Assembly (NCBI GenBank): GCA_014058105.1
Contig: JACGCM010002657.1
Location: 496,001-560,000 of the forward strand
DNA from: Kingdonia uniflora
Lineage: Eukaryota; Streptophyta; Magnoliopsida; Ranunculales; Circaeasteraceae
Length of the DNA: 64,000 nucleotides
Direction: 5' to 3'
The position numbers and the translations under genes were made by a program. The notes under the pieces are model-generated. The model did no database searches. It was not told the origin of the DNA and worked only from the letters and a program-made list of their open reading frames with translations. Shown here one piece after another: positions 34,380 to 45,180 of the stretch (positions within the stretch are counted from its first letter, which is position 1; the number at the start of each line of letters is the position of its first letter).

Positions 34380-35703
34380 TTTGACTTATGATCTCTGCCC
34401 CCATTACATTTATTCGATATGCTCTATCTCCTTCGGTTATTATTCCTTGTGTAATATAGTATTTTGTATCTGGTCATTACTGTGTTCTTGCTCTAGCTGG
34501 ATCTGGTACTGTAACATATTTTTTTCAATCTCCTTTTTACTCCTGCCTGTATCATTGGTTATTCTTCTCCATAGCTTAATGTCTGCCTTAAGTCTCATGA
34601 GCTTTAACATCACTGCAAATAAAGGTTCTGCACTTAGAGGTTTGTTCCAACTATTCTCAACTATGCTTCAGAAATCTGCATACTCACTCCATGACTTCAA
34701 AAATCTTAAGCATACATTTTGGGGTCTTGGGATTTCCTTACACTCACCAAAGAAGAAAGAGTGATTTGACTTTGATCTAGCAAACACCTTCATACTCCAC
34801 CATCTCTACTTAGATATCCATTGAGAATTGTGAAGACACCTGTCTAATATACTTAAGATTTTGTCATTGCTATTTTGGTCATTACGCCAAGTATATGTAA
34901 GACCAGTTGATACACTTTCAGTCAGTGCTGCGTTATCAATAAAATTTATAAAGTCAAGCATTACTCTAGCCAAAGGTGGCCTTCCGCCTTTCCTTTTTGA
35001 GGCTCTTAAGACTGCATTAAAATCTCCAAAACAAATCCATGGGATCAGCTAAATTTTGGTTATGTAGCCTCTTCCATGGGAGACACCCTACAAATATGAC
35101 AATAATTTATTGCTTGATATTAGAGATAATAGTTGGTTATATAGCGTCTTCCCCCCACAACACCCAAATGTTACCTTTGTTTTGATTCTCCTCATTATTG
35201 ATCATTTTAGAGCTATATCTAGTTAGTCTAACATTGTTGTAGTATATCTTAGGTTCCGCCAATCCCATAATAGCAGGCCTGAGCTCTACTACTTTTTTCT
35301 TCAAATTTTTAGGAGTCCTATTGTTACCAGGACTCCTTGCATTCTAGTAAAGTACTCTCATTGGTCTTTACAATTAGTTCTTGTTACTCTAACTTTCATA
35401 GTGCAATCTTTGCCGCCTATACATATTTGATTAGTTTGGCCCTAGCTGCCCTTCCTCTTGCTCAATTTGGTCTGCCCAACTATTTGAATTTAATAGACTT
35501 CTAACCTCTTCTATTGCTTATGATTCTTGACTTTGTTATGTGTTTGTTTCAACTTCACAATCATCATGAGGCTTTAAGGTACTAGATACTTCAGTTTCCC
35601 CTTATCTTTTGTTATTTACTTCTCCACTTTTCAACTCATCCCCCTTTTTACTTGAATGATGTTCTGTATGGCTGATGTTACCAGAGCTACCTTCATCTTC
35701 TTC
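34380..35703 (-). pseudogene. LINE fragment: end of ORF1 and endonuclease
   Basis: Minus strand, from 35361: MRVLY, NARSPGNNRTPKNLKKKVVEL, GLAEPKIYY, then CFGDFNAVLRASKRKGGRPP, MLDFINFIDNAALTE, LTYTWRND and ILDRCL. These are the apurinic endonuclease blocks of plant L1-type LINEs (GDFN, YTW, LDR). A degraded linker toward RT follows, ending near 34380 with no RT on this strand. Upstream is an acidic ORF1 tail (SSGNISHTEHHSSKKGDE). Multiple stops. It lies in the intron of the Harbinger Myb-like gene, in antisense orientation. Confidence 0.8.
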
Positions 35704-35705
35704 TA
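35563..35705. repeat. ~145-bp direct repeat, left copy
   Basis: The block starting TCATCATGAGGCTTTAAGG recurs at 37313-37458 with about six differences. The pair flanks the NUS1/LEW1 fragment and a plus-strand LINE piece. Confidence 0.88.
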
Positions 35706-36713
35706 ACGCCTCGGTCATTTTAGGTTCTGCAAATAAATGCTCTTCGTCAACTCCATCTAAGCTTGAATCTTTCAAATACTTAGAGCAAAGAAAGTTAGCT
35801 TCTTTTGCTGCCCCTTCTTTCCCATCAGAGAATGAAGAGAACTCAAATGTTATTTCTTTTTGGTCACTAAATGTGCCCTGCTCATAAGATTTCTGCAAGT
35901 AAGAATGCATAGCTTAATCATTACTGGCAAGAACATCCCTAATATAATACTTGGGATAATAATACTTTCCAACGGTGTGTTAACCATCGTGAAATAATTC
36001 TTACAATTTAGCACTTGAAGCTCTAGCTTTTTGAGGGATATGTCATTCAATTATTCTTGAACATAAAAGTTCACTTATAACCTAAAAATCAAAATTCTTT
36101 GTTGGTTTCTTATAACGAAAGTTTTAGGTAGACAAAGAAGACGACGTAGATGTCAGATTAACTAAAGTAAAGACACTTGAAAGAGAATATCTGCGATGGA
36201 TAATAAATCAAGAAGTGTCATCAACCACATTCTTACATCATCTAGATCCTCCAAAATGATTTCCTTCGAATCCTTCGACACTCCTATGATAATAATGATA
36301 CAAAAATCTTGAGTAAGTAATATCATACTTGACAAGAACTGAAATATGAATACTCTTTAACATTGGTTTTTGTGTCCTTACCATCCATATCGTAAAGGTA
36401 AATGCTTTTTACACCAACAATTGACAACCAATGTAAGAGCTCGACAATTTTTCAAGTATTGTGAGCTTCTTCATTGTCAACGACAATAGCTAGGTACTGG
36501 AGTTCAGTCAAATCAAGAGCTTTGTATTTCCACAATAATCTACTTGAGATAAGGTAGGTTTGAAATGTATTAGCTATACCCAGAAGAAAATGACTTGTGC
36601 TGATAACAAGATGGATAAAATTCCATAGTAGTCTATGCAGAAGTGCCCATATCTCAAGCACAACATAGAATTGACAATATATAAAAACCACAATGAGCAC
36701 CTTTGAAGACCTT
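35704..36713 (-). pseudogene. NUS1/LEW1-like cis-prenyltransferase subunit fragment, introns kept
   Basis: Three exons read on the minus strand. Exon A (about 36713-36382) has LLWNFIHLVISTSHFLLGI, a likely membrane helix, then YLISSRLLWKYKALDLTELQ, YLAIVVDNEEAHNT and KIVELLHWLSIVGVKSIYLY. Exon B (36283-36237, 47 nt) has VSKDSKEIILEDLDD. Exon C (35892-35704) has EITFEFSSFSDGKEGAAKEA, FLCSKYLKDSSLDGVDEEHL and EPKMTEAL. All GT-AG borders and phases agree (donors 36381 and 36236, acceptors ending 36284 and 35893). The order matches plant LEW1/NUS1, the non-catalytic partner of dehydrodolichyl diphosphate synthase in the ER. A TGA interrupts exon A, and exon C is cut by LINE sequence before the C-terminal region, so it is a broken copy. 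Confidence 0.78.
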
Positions 36714-36829
36714 CTAAGATACAAGAAAATTAAAATTGGTAAATTTAAGCATCGGAGATATAAAAGTAATCTATTTTAACTCGAAATTTACACCTGTATT
36801 TGTCTAATAGAAGTAATAGGTGGTCTGAA

Positions 36830-37307
36830 CATCTCTACAAACAACAAAGCTACAATGTTAAGATATGTGCGGTACATTACATCAGGAAAGGAATCTTTAT
36901 GGGTATCTTGGATTAAAGCAAGCTTTATTAGAAATAAAGATTTTTGGCATATGAAAGTCCCCCAGGACTGTTCTTAGTGCTTGGGTTAATATCCTAAAGG
37001 CTAGAAAAATTGCTCATGAGATCATATTCCACATCAAAGGCGTTGGGAGAGACACACTGGTTTGGAAACAACCTTGGCATCTATTAGGCATCTTGATAGA
37101 TAAATCCCAACCCCATTTCACATATAATTCAAATCACAACCTTAATGCCAAGGCGAGCAACATAATTTCTAATTTAAAATAGGCCCCACCCCTAAACTTA
37201 ATCAATAGGCTCAATAATATTTGGAGCTACGTAGAGGACATCCTTATTAATAGTGGGAGAGTCGAAAATGAAATTGTTTGGGCTCTGAGTGACAAGGGTG
37301 ATTTATT
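36830..37307 (+). pseudogene. LINE RT C-terminal fragment, plus strand
   Basis: Plus-strand reading gives KESLWVSWIKASFIRNKDFW, HMKVPQDCSW with a stop/shift, ILKARKIAHEII and GVGRDTLVWKQPWHLLGILI. This is the region after RT in plant LINEs (the SLWVxW...FW...SW...G.G...W...W block). It is short, broken, and in the opposite orientation to the endonuclease piece. Confidence 0.72.
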
Positions 37308-37900
37308 CACAGTCATCATGAGGCTTTAAGGTACTAGATACTTCAGTTTCCCCTTATCTTTTGTTATTTGCTTCTCCACTTTTGAACTCATCCCCCTTTT
37401 TACTTGAATGATGTTCTGAATGGCTGATGTTGCCAGAGCTACCATCATCTTCTTCCAGTGCATGGATTTTTTTTGCTTTTTCTATCTTATCATTGACTAT
37501 ATTCTTCTCCACACTAGCTTTGTGATTGTTCTTGGGTATAGACCATCAAGTCTCAGATATCCTTTCAATATGTTATTCATGGTTAGAGGGCTTTAAAATG
37601 TCTGGAGAGTAAATAATGGGAGATTCACTATCTACTGGTAACACTTGTTCAAAATATGTGTGCTTATTTAGTAGTAGATCCCCCCCACCTTGGCTCATAT
37701 TGCTCAAAAGTTTCTTCAGTTGATGAGGAATAAAACATGGGCATTTGTCGGTGATTCGAATTCTCGCAACCATGTTCAGTCACTCCTTTGTATTCTCTCA
37801 AAGGTATGTTATAGTTCTCACTCACTGAATGTTTAGCATGAAGCTTAGGTGATTGGATTACTTAAATCAAGAATTGAGTTAGGTTCTATATTTTTTTTCG
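37308..37900 (-). pseudogene. LINE ORF1 fragment with the right direct-repeat copy
   Basis: The minus-strand ORF (37573-37773) begins [20 protein letters not shown] and continues with NKHTYFEQVLPVDSESPII. In the next frame come KNNHKASVEKNIVNDKIEKA and the acidic SSGNISHSEHHSSKKGDE shared with the left repeat. It looks like the C-terminal half of a LINE ORF1 next to the endonuclease ORF. Its direct continuation in an intact LINE would be the sequence now at 35563 and leftwards. Confidence 0.55.
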
Positions 37901-39312
37901 TATGTGGGTTATAACCCTCTTAATTTGAACAAAAGATTTATAGTTCGTTTCAAAGGTTCCTCTAAATTTACTAGTCATAACCTTTAAACTTTGAAGTCAT
38001 CTCCACAATTGCTTTCTATAATGTAAATGTTCAACATGATATTTCTTTCGCCAAAGGCACATCGATACACTTCACGAATAAGTTCGTAGTTTGTTCAAAC
38101 AATTGTTAAAATCATTTGACTATTGACATTAATTAAAAAACATACAATGGTGGAGACTTCAAAATCAGTAATTGAGTTGAACTAAAATTTTGTTTGATTA
38201 TTCTTGCTACCTTGTAAGATTGCATTCTGCTAACACATGCCCAATATTGTTATAGTGATTGCAAAACATGGGGATTCTGTGGTTAGCCATAGGAGGGTAG
38301 TGTGGACTTTGGGGAGGAATCAGGCATGAGGAATTGGATTACTACACAGTTGTAAACCGTAAATGCTAACAAGTAAACAAATTCTCTCTAAATACTTTTG
38401 GTTAGCCAAAGGTGTAGTAGGCATGAAGAATTGGATTACTGCAAATACTACGTAGTTGTACATAGAGAGACTGCAGCTCTCCTTGGAGTAAAAATTATGG
38501 GTAGCTATTAGGGCCTTGGATGGTAATAAGATTAAGTAAATAACATTCGGTAAAACTGATTGGTGGAGACCCTGCTAGAGTTTATAGTAAGGAGGTTGGT
38601 CTTGGGGTATGAGAGGATTTGGTAATAGGCATCCAATAATTCTAAATCAATTGAATGCTACTGTAGATGACCATTTTAATGACCAATTGGGAATGATGGC
38701 CTTTGAGTTATAGATTCGACATAAAGTAACTATTGGTGTAGATGACCAATTAGCAGCCAGTCTGTATTGGTCATGACACTGGAAGAGCCACTACATACAA
38801 CATTTGTTGTGGCACCCTCTAGTTGCAGAAGGGCGTCATATTTCCCGCGAGAAGAACAAAAGTTAAATAACAGAGAGTGACTTAAGCTCCTATACTGGGA
38901 AAGGTAGAGTCATATGGAGGGTGCTTCATTTCATGATCAATTTGGGGTTTAGTTAGAAAAAACTATTAGGGACTTTGTATAAGAGGGAAGATCCATTGTG
39001 GACATTATGATCGTTTGGAATTACACTATTCTATTCTTAATGATGTAAGAAGAGCCAAGAAGGTTATGGAAAGCATGGATTCAAGATACATCACCTACAA
39101 GCAGATAGGGGAATAAAATGCTTGACTTTATTGCTTCATATCTAGACATTCAGGAAGAATTCATTTTCTTTCCATGTAGTTTCCTCCCAGTTCATGTAAA
39201 TAAATGTATAGCTGATAGTAGAGACATACCATATCATAGAATGTATTTATTTTTTATTTGAATAAAATATGGTGGGGGACTCCTGCCAAAACCCCCAGAT
39301 TCCTTTTTCAAA
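37901..39312. other. Unclassified intron sequence with a LINE-like 3' end
   Basis: There is no gene I can support. A minus-strand relic NHYNNIGHVLAEC near 38250 suggests a decayed zinc-knuckle region. Near 39265-39312 the plus strand has AATATGGTGGGGGACTCCTG then AACCCCCAGATTCC and TTTTTCAAAAAA, similar in style to plant LINE 3' ends. Confidence 0.4.
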
Positions 39313-40141
39313 AAAGAGAGGCTATTCTCATCTCCTCGCCTTTGATCTGCTAAAGGATTTCATTAGTTGATGATTTAAGGTGATTTACGGTATGAGAGGC
39401 ATATTTTGTAAGTCTCTTTGTTGTGTTGGAATTCTTAAGGGCTAACATTACTGTATTTTTGTGGTTTTTGGTCTTTTATACTATTTTTGCTTTTCATTGT
39501 TGCTATGTTTGGTATTTTTTACCTTAATCAATAAAGTTACATTCATAAAAACTACAAAAATAGCTAATACTTTTCTAGAGGAAGTAGAGGCACTTTTTGT
39601 GTCTATGCCATACAATATGAGAAGCATATGTTTAGTATATATGCTTTGCTTTCCTTAAGTCATTTGTGAAAGCTTTCTTATGGATTAAATTTGATCTCAT
39701 TGCCTTATTTGCAAGAGGTATTGATTTATAATTAGGGCCTGTAGGTGGAGTGAAAATGGCTAAATAATCTTAGATAACCCTAGCAAAAAATTTCTTCTAC
39801 TACATTGATCTGAGAGGTGCCAACCTAGTTGAGTTGTCCTTTGATCATGCATTTATTTGATGTAATTATTCTGGACATAGTTTGCATAAAGCATCTTTAA
39901 CACTTGCAGACGGAATATATTTATATATATATTTTAAAAAATGGATCAGGATATTATGGTATCTGGAAATCATATACAAAATTTCATATTGGGACATTTC
40001 ATTTTTATTTTTAAATTTCTGTAAATAAATCAAAATAATATTATGAGTAATGAAGAAAATATGCTTGTAAATGTACTGTGATATATTGTAAAGTAACTTG
40101 ATTTTATTACAAATGAATTTAAACATTTTCTTAATTCAGAG
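39313..40141. other. Remaining intron sequence of the Harbinger Myb-like gene
   Basis: AT-rich, and I see no gene or repeat family in it. It ends with a pyrimidine-rich TTTTCTTAATTCAGAG acceptor. Confidence 0.5.
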
Positions 40142-41136
40142 AGCCGATGATAAGTACAAAAACTTTCGATTTCGGGGCCTGAAGTAGAATTTGGATAACT
40201 TGACTATGATATGTGGTACTAATTACGCTACAGGTAATTATTCAATTCATGGAGTAGATACTGAGGACATAGATGATGTTTATCGTCCTGATATGAGTGG
40301 GTTAGTGGATGAAGAGGAGCGCCTTGAAGATATAGAAGAAAACACAAACGTCCCCCTAACCGATTCTACTAGGAAAAAATTGGCTCCTGTTCCTCCATTG
40401 GAAAAACGACAACATGGAACTAAGGTAAAGAAGACAGATAAGTTAGAAGAACTACTTAAAGGTCTTTAGGGTACTCTAAGCGGGATTCACGCCTCAATTG
40501 ATCGCGGAAAAAAAATTCACAACCCTACGTGAAGAAATTATGAAGACAGAAAGATATAGTGATGCCTATTTACGAGGTGCATGGTACAGGATAATGAACT
40601 CTCCCACTGAGATACAATTTTTCCTTATTGGTAATGCTATAAATCGGAAAACATGCCTAGATAAATTGAGGGGTAGTATTGGAGATGTTTAGATAGAGGC
40701 TTAGGGTGGTTTAGTCACATTACTGAAAATAATTGATCAAGTTGATCATTTAGATTTTTTATTTTATTTATTTTTTAGTTGGACATTGTTAGCGATAATA
40801 ATGTAGTTGATTATGTTAATCAATGAAAAATAAAAGTTTTATTTAAAATAATTAACTTGCATTTACGTATAATGCCCCTAACCAAACACGAGCATTTGTT
40901 TCCACTTCACTTGTGTTACAGTAAACCAAACACATGTTAACAAGATGCATTACATTACTTGCAGCACATTGTAAATGTAATTCATTTGTCTTGCATTGCA
41001 ACTAATGTTTTGTAACGCAAGTGGTGTATAAATGCAAGGGAATTAAATTTAAGGTAAATGGCTGAAATGCAATTGCAAAGTATTACTTTCCACCTCATGG
41101 TTTGCATTGCAATGCATTAGCAAATGCATTGAACTT

Positions 41137-41173
41137 GCATTTGCATCCAGTTTGCCTCGAACCAAATTGAGCC
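41137..41173 (-). repeat. Right terminal inverted repeat of Harbinger element
   Basis: The reverse complement starts GGCTCAATTTGGTTCGAGG, pairing with 31152-31188. It is followed by TTA. Confidence 0.93.
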
Positions 41174-42200
41174 TTAATTATAACTAAAGAGAACCCTAGG
41201 TATATTTATTGAAGTATCTCTTACAAAAATTCTCTCCAAGAAAGTCTTAGTTTGTTTGTTAAGTTAGGATATGGTGCACCGCAACCTGGTTTAGGTCCCA
41301 TAGAGGCCAAACCTCTCCTTACAAATTACTTATTCTTAAACCAAATGTTGAACATGAAGCCTGAATGTAGTGCTGAACTATAAGAATTTTGTTTTTTTTA
41401 ACTTAATTTAAAGTGAGAATTCTTTGAAAAGTTTTGAGTTGTCAAAATTACCCTACACTGTGTTGGTTTCATGTAGACAGTCATGGTGGAGTACACACCC
41501 CTTTGTAATGTCATACAAATTCGTTGTAACTTACTGCGCCAATTTACTTGACCGTGGAAAATATCGAATTGCCACGGACTTTATCTATGGTCGAGATCTA
41601 TAATAAAACATGTATGGCAACCTTTTGCCACAGAGTTAATTTATGACTTTTTTTCTCAAGCTACTATGGCACATATCCGTAGTAATTATCTTTTTGCCAT
41701 GAACAAAGTCTGTGGTATTTTCCATTTATTTTAAAAAAAAAATTATTATAAAATTGTGCCTAATGAACCGGTAAATATAAATGTACTACTCTTACAGCAA
41801 CACATCATAAGTTTATATAAACAAAACAAAAGACAATTTAAAAAAAATGCTTTAATTCAATAAATACTAAAGTATAAGATTACAACTGTTTCCCTATGAC
41901 ATACAAAATAAAATAAATGACATAACATACAAAAATGAAAGGAAAAAAAATAACACTAATAATATTTTTACATGAAGAGTTACAAGTCCATCATCCAGGT
42001 CACTTTGAGATTTTAAATGACATCCCTAGTCTGAAGCATGTTATACCTCCTATAGAAAAGAAAAAGAAAATATAAAGTTCCATAATTTCAAGTGGCCTGT
42101 ACCATATTAATGTATAAAAGAAGAATAGTTCAGAGCGCATGTAAAAGGTTAGCAAAATTAACTATATAAGTAGATTAATCACAGCAAAATGTGTTTAGAT
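41174..42200. other. Probable rest of copia 5' LTR, then AT-rich sequence
   Basis: 41174 to about 41520 probably continues the copia LTR begun at 30980, judged by continuity across the TTA. 41572-41715 holds a foldback. 41750-42200 is AT-rich with no gene that I can support. Confidence 0.4.
41572..41715. repeat. Short foldback repeat
   Basis: CCACGGACTTTATCTATGG (41572-41590) pairs with CCATGAACAAAGTCTGTGG (41697-41715) as an inverted repeat with about three mismatches. Extra GCCACAG/TATGGCA copies lie between them. It resembles CACTA subterminal repeats; no CACTACAAAAA end is nearby. Confidence 0.5.
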
Positions 42201-42205
42201 GACTA

Positions 42206-43893
42206 TTATGATTTAGAAGTAACATAACAAGAAATAGTCGTGTGACCACTGTCGAAGTTATTAACTTCGATGAGGTGGAGTTGGATAATATGTACCTCGG
42301 TTAGATTGATAGTTGGAGTTGGTTGGGGCTTGTGATATGACCCGTCAAGATAGCTGGGGAGATCGGCGACATATCGATGTAGGCAACCTTCTTTAAGAAT
42401 CATTTTCAACAATTATTGTAGAGCATAACATTTATTGGTGGGGTGGCAGTTGCATTTATGATTCCAGTAGTAAGGCTTATCTTTGCAGGCCTCAATGGGG
42501 AAGGGAGTATGCCAGATAGGATCGGCCTGGATGTGCGTGATAAGGGTGCTGATAGAAGTAATGAGTTTTGGTAGGATAAGCATAGACCATTTTTTGTGAG
42601 GATCGGATGACTGAGCATCAAGGTGAGGACGTTTACAGCTGTTGGTCTCCTGAGAAATGGGAGCGACCATGGGTGCATTCGATGGTCAAGGATTACTGTG
42701 GTTGGTGGTGTGGCTTACCCCTGGTGATTAGATTCGCGGAGGCATTAAAAGTTGATGTTCCCGTTAATCTTGGGCTACATCTCCTTGAGTGTTCATGGTT
42801 TTTAGAGCACGTTGTACTCCTTGACGCGATTGTGGTCTGGGAGAGCGTTGGAGTACACGAGAATGACATTTGCACAGTCGAGGTTTTCAACTTTGTACGA
42901 CTCATTGAGAAAACACTTGGTGAAAGCTTCAAGCATTTCATTTGGTGATTTGCAGAAGTTGAAGTAAGCATAGAATCGGACATCACAGTCTTTATTAAAG
43001 ATAAGCTTGAAGAGGAAATGGTTCGACGGTTGTTCGAAACTCTGGATAGAACCATTAGAAAGGCTGTGGTACCATTTGAGAGGACTGTCAGTGGGACTGG
43101 TGGGAAACATGAAACATAAAATGTGGTCGGCTGTGGAATATAGGATTAAGGCATTATGGAATTTGAGGACATAAGATTGAGGGTCGGTATTGCAGTATTT
43201 ACTAAATTTTGGGGTATGGAGTTTTGGGCAAATAGGGTTGTTTAATCGACTCTAGGAGTTCGATGTGGGGCTCGTGCTAATTCGAATAACAACATGGATT
43301 TTTTGATCGAGTTCCTGTTGTGCAAGGTTGGTAGGACGAGGGGGAGATCGCTGGGGTCGAGAGTGATGAGTCTGCGGGTAGGGGGCATGTTCAGAACTCT
43401 GTTTTTCTAGGCATTCCAGAGCAGAGCGCCGGCTGGGGTGGCGAGAAGTGCAAAGTGTAGAATCAGAGGAGTCCTTCATAACGACGATATTAAGATGGAT
43501 GGAGCCAGCGGGTATGGCGGAGGCACCCTCGGTGCCAAGATGGACCAGGGGAACCTTAATTTGGGGATGGGGGCCAAGTCAGGTGTGGTTTGAAATACGT
43601 GAGGGGGCTAGTACCCAAGATCATAGAGGAGTATCTTGGGTGTGAGCCTGTTAAAGTTCATGAATCGTATGGCGCAGTTCGTCCAGAGCACGATGTTGTC
43701 GGTCATTCACGTCTAAACGGTATTGCAGTGTAGCTTCAAGTTCATGTCGTCTGTCTTTGCGTTTAATATGCATCTGGCTATTATGGCACTCCTTAGCTTG
43801 GGAAAATTATTGGCTAATGAGGGCGAGTTGGGCCGCTATTCCGCCGGTAGAGTTTTCGGCGATGGCAGAGGTAGAGTGTAGGGTGGGGGCCAT
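42206..43893 (-). pseudogene. gag of a further Tat-type element (copy 4)
   Basis: The start ATG at 43893 begins MAPTLHSTSAIAENSTGGIA, 57 bp after the primer-binding site. A Gln/His-rich helical part and a proline-rich stretch follow. The gag core is at about 43110-42800: PLKWYHSLSNGSIQSFEQPS, FLFKLIFNKDC and EAFTKCFLNES. A C-terminal block has CHPTNKCYALQQLLKMILKE and CLHRYVADLP, matching the GHxTxxCxxLKxxIExLIxxGxLxxYV end of Tat gag proteins. Frames change at least twice. No protease or pol follows to the left, so this element is truncated or was gag-only. Confidence 0.75.
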
Positions 43894-43949
43894 TGAGTAT
43901 AGCTATAAGGGAAAATAAAGATAAAAAAGGGATTGGGCAGGGTGGGTAT

Positions 43950-43967
43950 AGCACAGATGGTGCCATA
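43950..43967 (-). other. Primer-binding site of Tat-type copy 4
   Basis: The minus strand reads TATGGCACCATCTGTGCT, similar to TTTGGCGCCGTCTGTGG and offset from the LTR end by 0-1 base. Confidence 0.55.
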
Positions 43968-44673
43968 TGTAGGGGCAAAGTTTCGCTGGAGGGGTAACTA
44001 GCTCTTATACCATGGGGTTTATCTTCGACTAGGGGTCTAAGCAAGTATATAAGGTAATAATAGGTTATATTACTGAACTAACACACTTGCGTAGTGTCCT
44101 GGAATTGGTTCTCCATGTCCTCTAGCGAGGATTTTGAATGATTGATGATATATATCGAGTTAGATTAAAGATTGAGTAAGAAGTGGGTTGCCGGTTATTC
44201 AAAGAATATCTTGATGGGTTTTTAGAGAGAACTTTTCTAACCCCTTCATAGTGCCTCCTCCCTCCTAATTATTGGAGATAGGAAAAGGGGTAAGTCACCA
44301 TGGGAGGTCAGATTAAATGTATATCCCTTGGGGACAACTATTCTATAGGTGGAGTCGGTTCTGATACTATAGTTATCAGGTGGCTCGTTTCACTGTTTTG
44401 TCTGGTAAGCTGGTTGTCAGATATGTTTGCCTTCGACCATGAATTACCATGGTCGAATTCTCTCTGGTAGTGATGCAGAGTTCAGGTATTGACCGTCTAT
44501 CTTCGGCTTTGACTATGGCAGCTAACTCCGATGATGCCTTCGAGTGTGCGATTAATCTTGGAAGGCTTCGTGGACTTAGTTACTATCTTGTTGGGCTTTA
44601 ATTCTCTAGGTAGGCTTCGATGCAGCCTTAGAGTATTTGACAAGTGCTGGAAGGCTGCGAGTAGAATACTACA
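43968..44673 (-). repeat. 5' LTR of Tat-type copy 4 (right border tentative)
   Basis: It begins TGTAGGGGCAAAG next to the primer-binding site. A matching ...ACTACA end is proposed at 44673, just before sequence that aligns with a different Tat LTR. There is no second copy in the window to prove the length. Confidence 0.5.
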
Positions 44674-45180
44674 TGCATTTCACACGTGACATGAATAGTC
44701 AGCATTGACATCAATGCCACGAATTGATAAAGAATGTGGATCGAGTACAATAAAAGAACATGAAAAAATTAAGGACACTTATCTCCCACGAACTCAACAA
44801 TTACTCAATCAACCACCAGTCACCTCATTGTTTGGATAACGTGCTTCAACATGATAACAAACTGCGAGTTATGCTAATATAAAGAAAAGGCTCTAGAAGA
44901 GACAGGTTCGTAAAAAAAAGACCACAAAGAAAAACTTCTTATTTACAAGATCAAGTCTTTCTAGTTCGAGAGATCATTTGTAATAAGCGATCAGCCTCAA
45001 GCAATAAAAGTTACTATTACTAAAACCATCAACTCGAGGTTGTTGGTTTTTTACCTATTCAAAGGTTTTCCACGCTAAATTACATGTGCCATTTCTTGCT
45101 TTACATTAGTTTTTATCACATGTACATCTGTGTAAGAGTTAATTCTAAGCCATTTCGAGCAAACATAATTGGCCATTACA
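44674..45180 (+). repeat. Plus-oriented Tat LTR, 5' end missing
   Basis: It aligns with the reverse complement of 9878-10445, for example TTTTACCTATTCAAAGG, GAGACAGGT, and the end GGCCATTACA at 45180. About 80 bp of the LTR start are absent. No primer-binding site follows, so it is a 3' LTR or a solo LTR, cut by the copy 4 insertion. Confidence 0.72.

Larger units (their letters stand above)
33803..40692 (+). pseudogene. Harbinger Myb/SANT-like partner gene split by a 6-kb intron
   Basis: Exon 1 (33803-34122) encodes a Myb/SANT-like DNA-binding domain: IWDSNMDDGLIESLVELIKA, GNKNGRVWDESVWEPA, FNKSQKVVRKSHMKSHLRTL and WDEL. A GT donor at 34123 and an AG acceptor ending at 40141 (TTAATTCAGAG) join codons in phase to ADDKYKNFRFRGLK, the usual continuation of this domain. 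An in-frame TAG follows at once (40185-40187), then DNLTMICGTNYATG, an acidic segment and RKKLAPVPPLEKRQ. After a shift near 40470 comes a C-terminal helix-rich part to 40692. The partner normally helps the transposase bind or enter the nucleus. Confidence 0.82.
31152..41173 (+). mobile_element. PIF/Harbinger DNA transposon, 10 kb
   Basis: Both ends carry GGCTCARTTTGGTTCGAGGC as inverted repeats (about 37 bp with two differences), and TTA is duplicated outside (31149-31151, 41174-41176). The interior has a DDE transposase gene with the conserved intron, and a Myb/SANT-like gene, the standard two-gene set of this superfamily. The element is very long because the Myb-like gene contains a 6-kb intron loaded with LINE and host-gene pieces. 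Both genes carry a few disabling changes. Confidence 0.93.

Noticed and set aside
34381..34764. 127-codon plus-strand ORF with Cys/Ser/Leu runs
   Set aside because: It is the antisense shadow of the LINE region between endonuclease and RT.
42607..42948. 113-codon plus-strand ORF
   Set aside because: Shadow of the minus-strand Tat gag, which has recognisable gag blocks.
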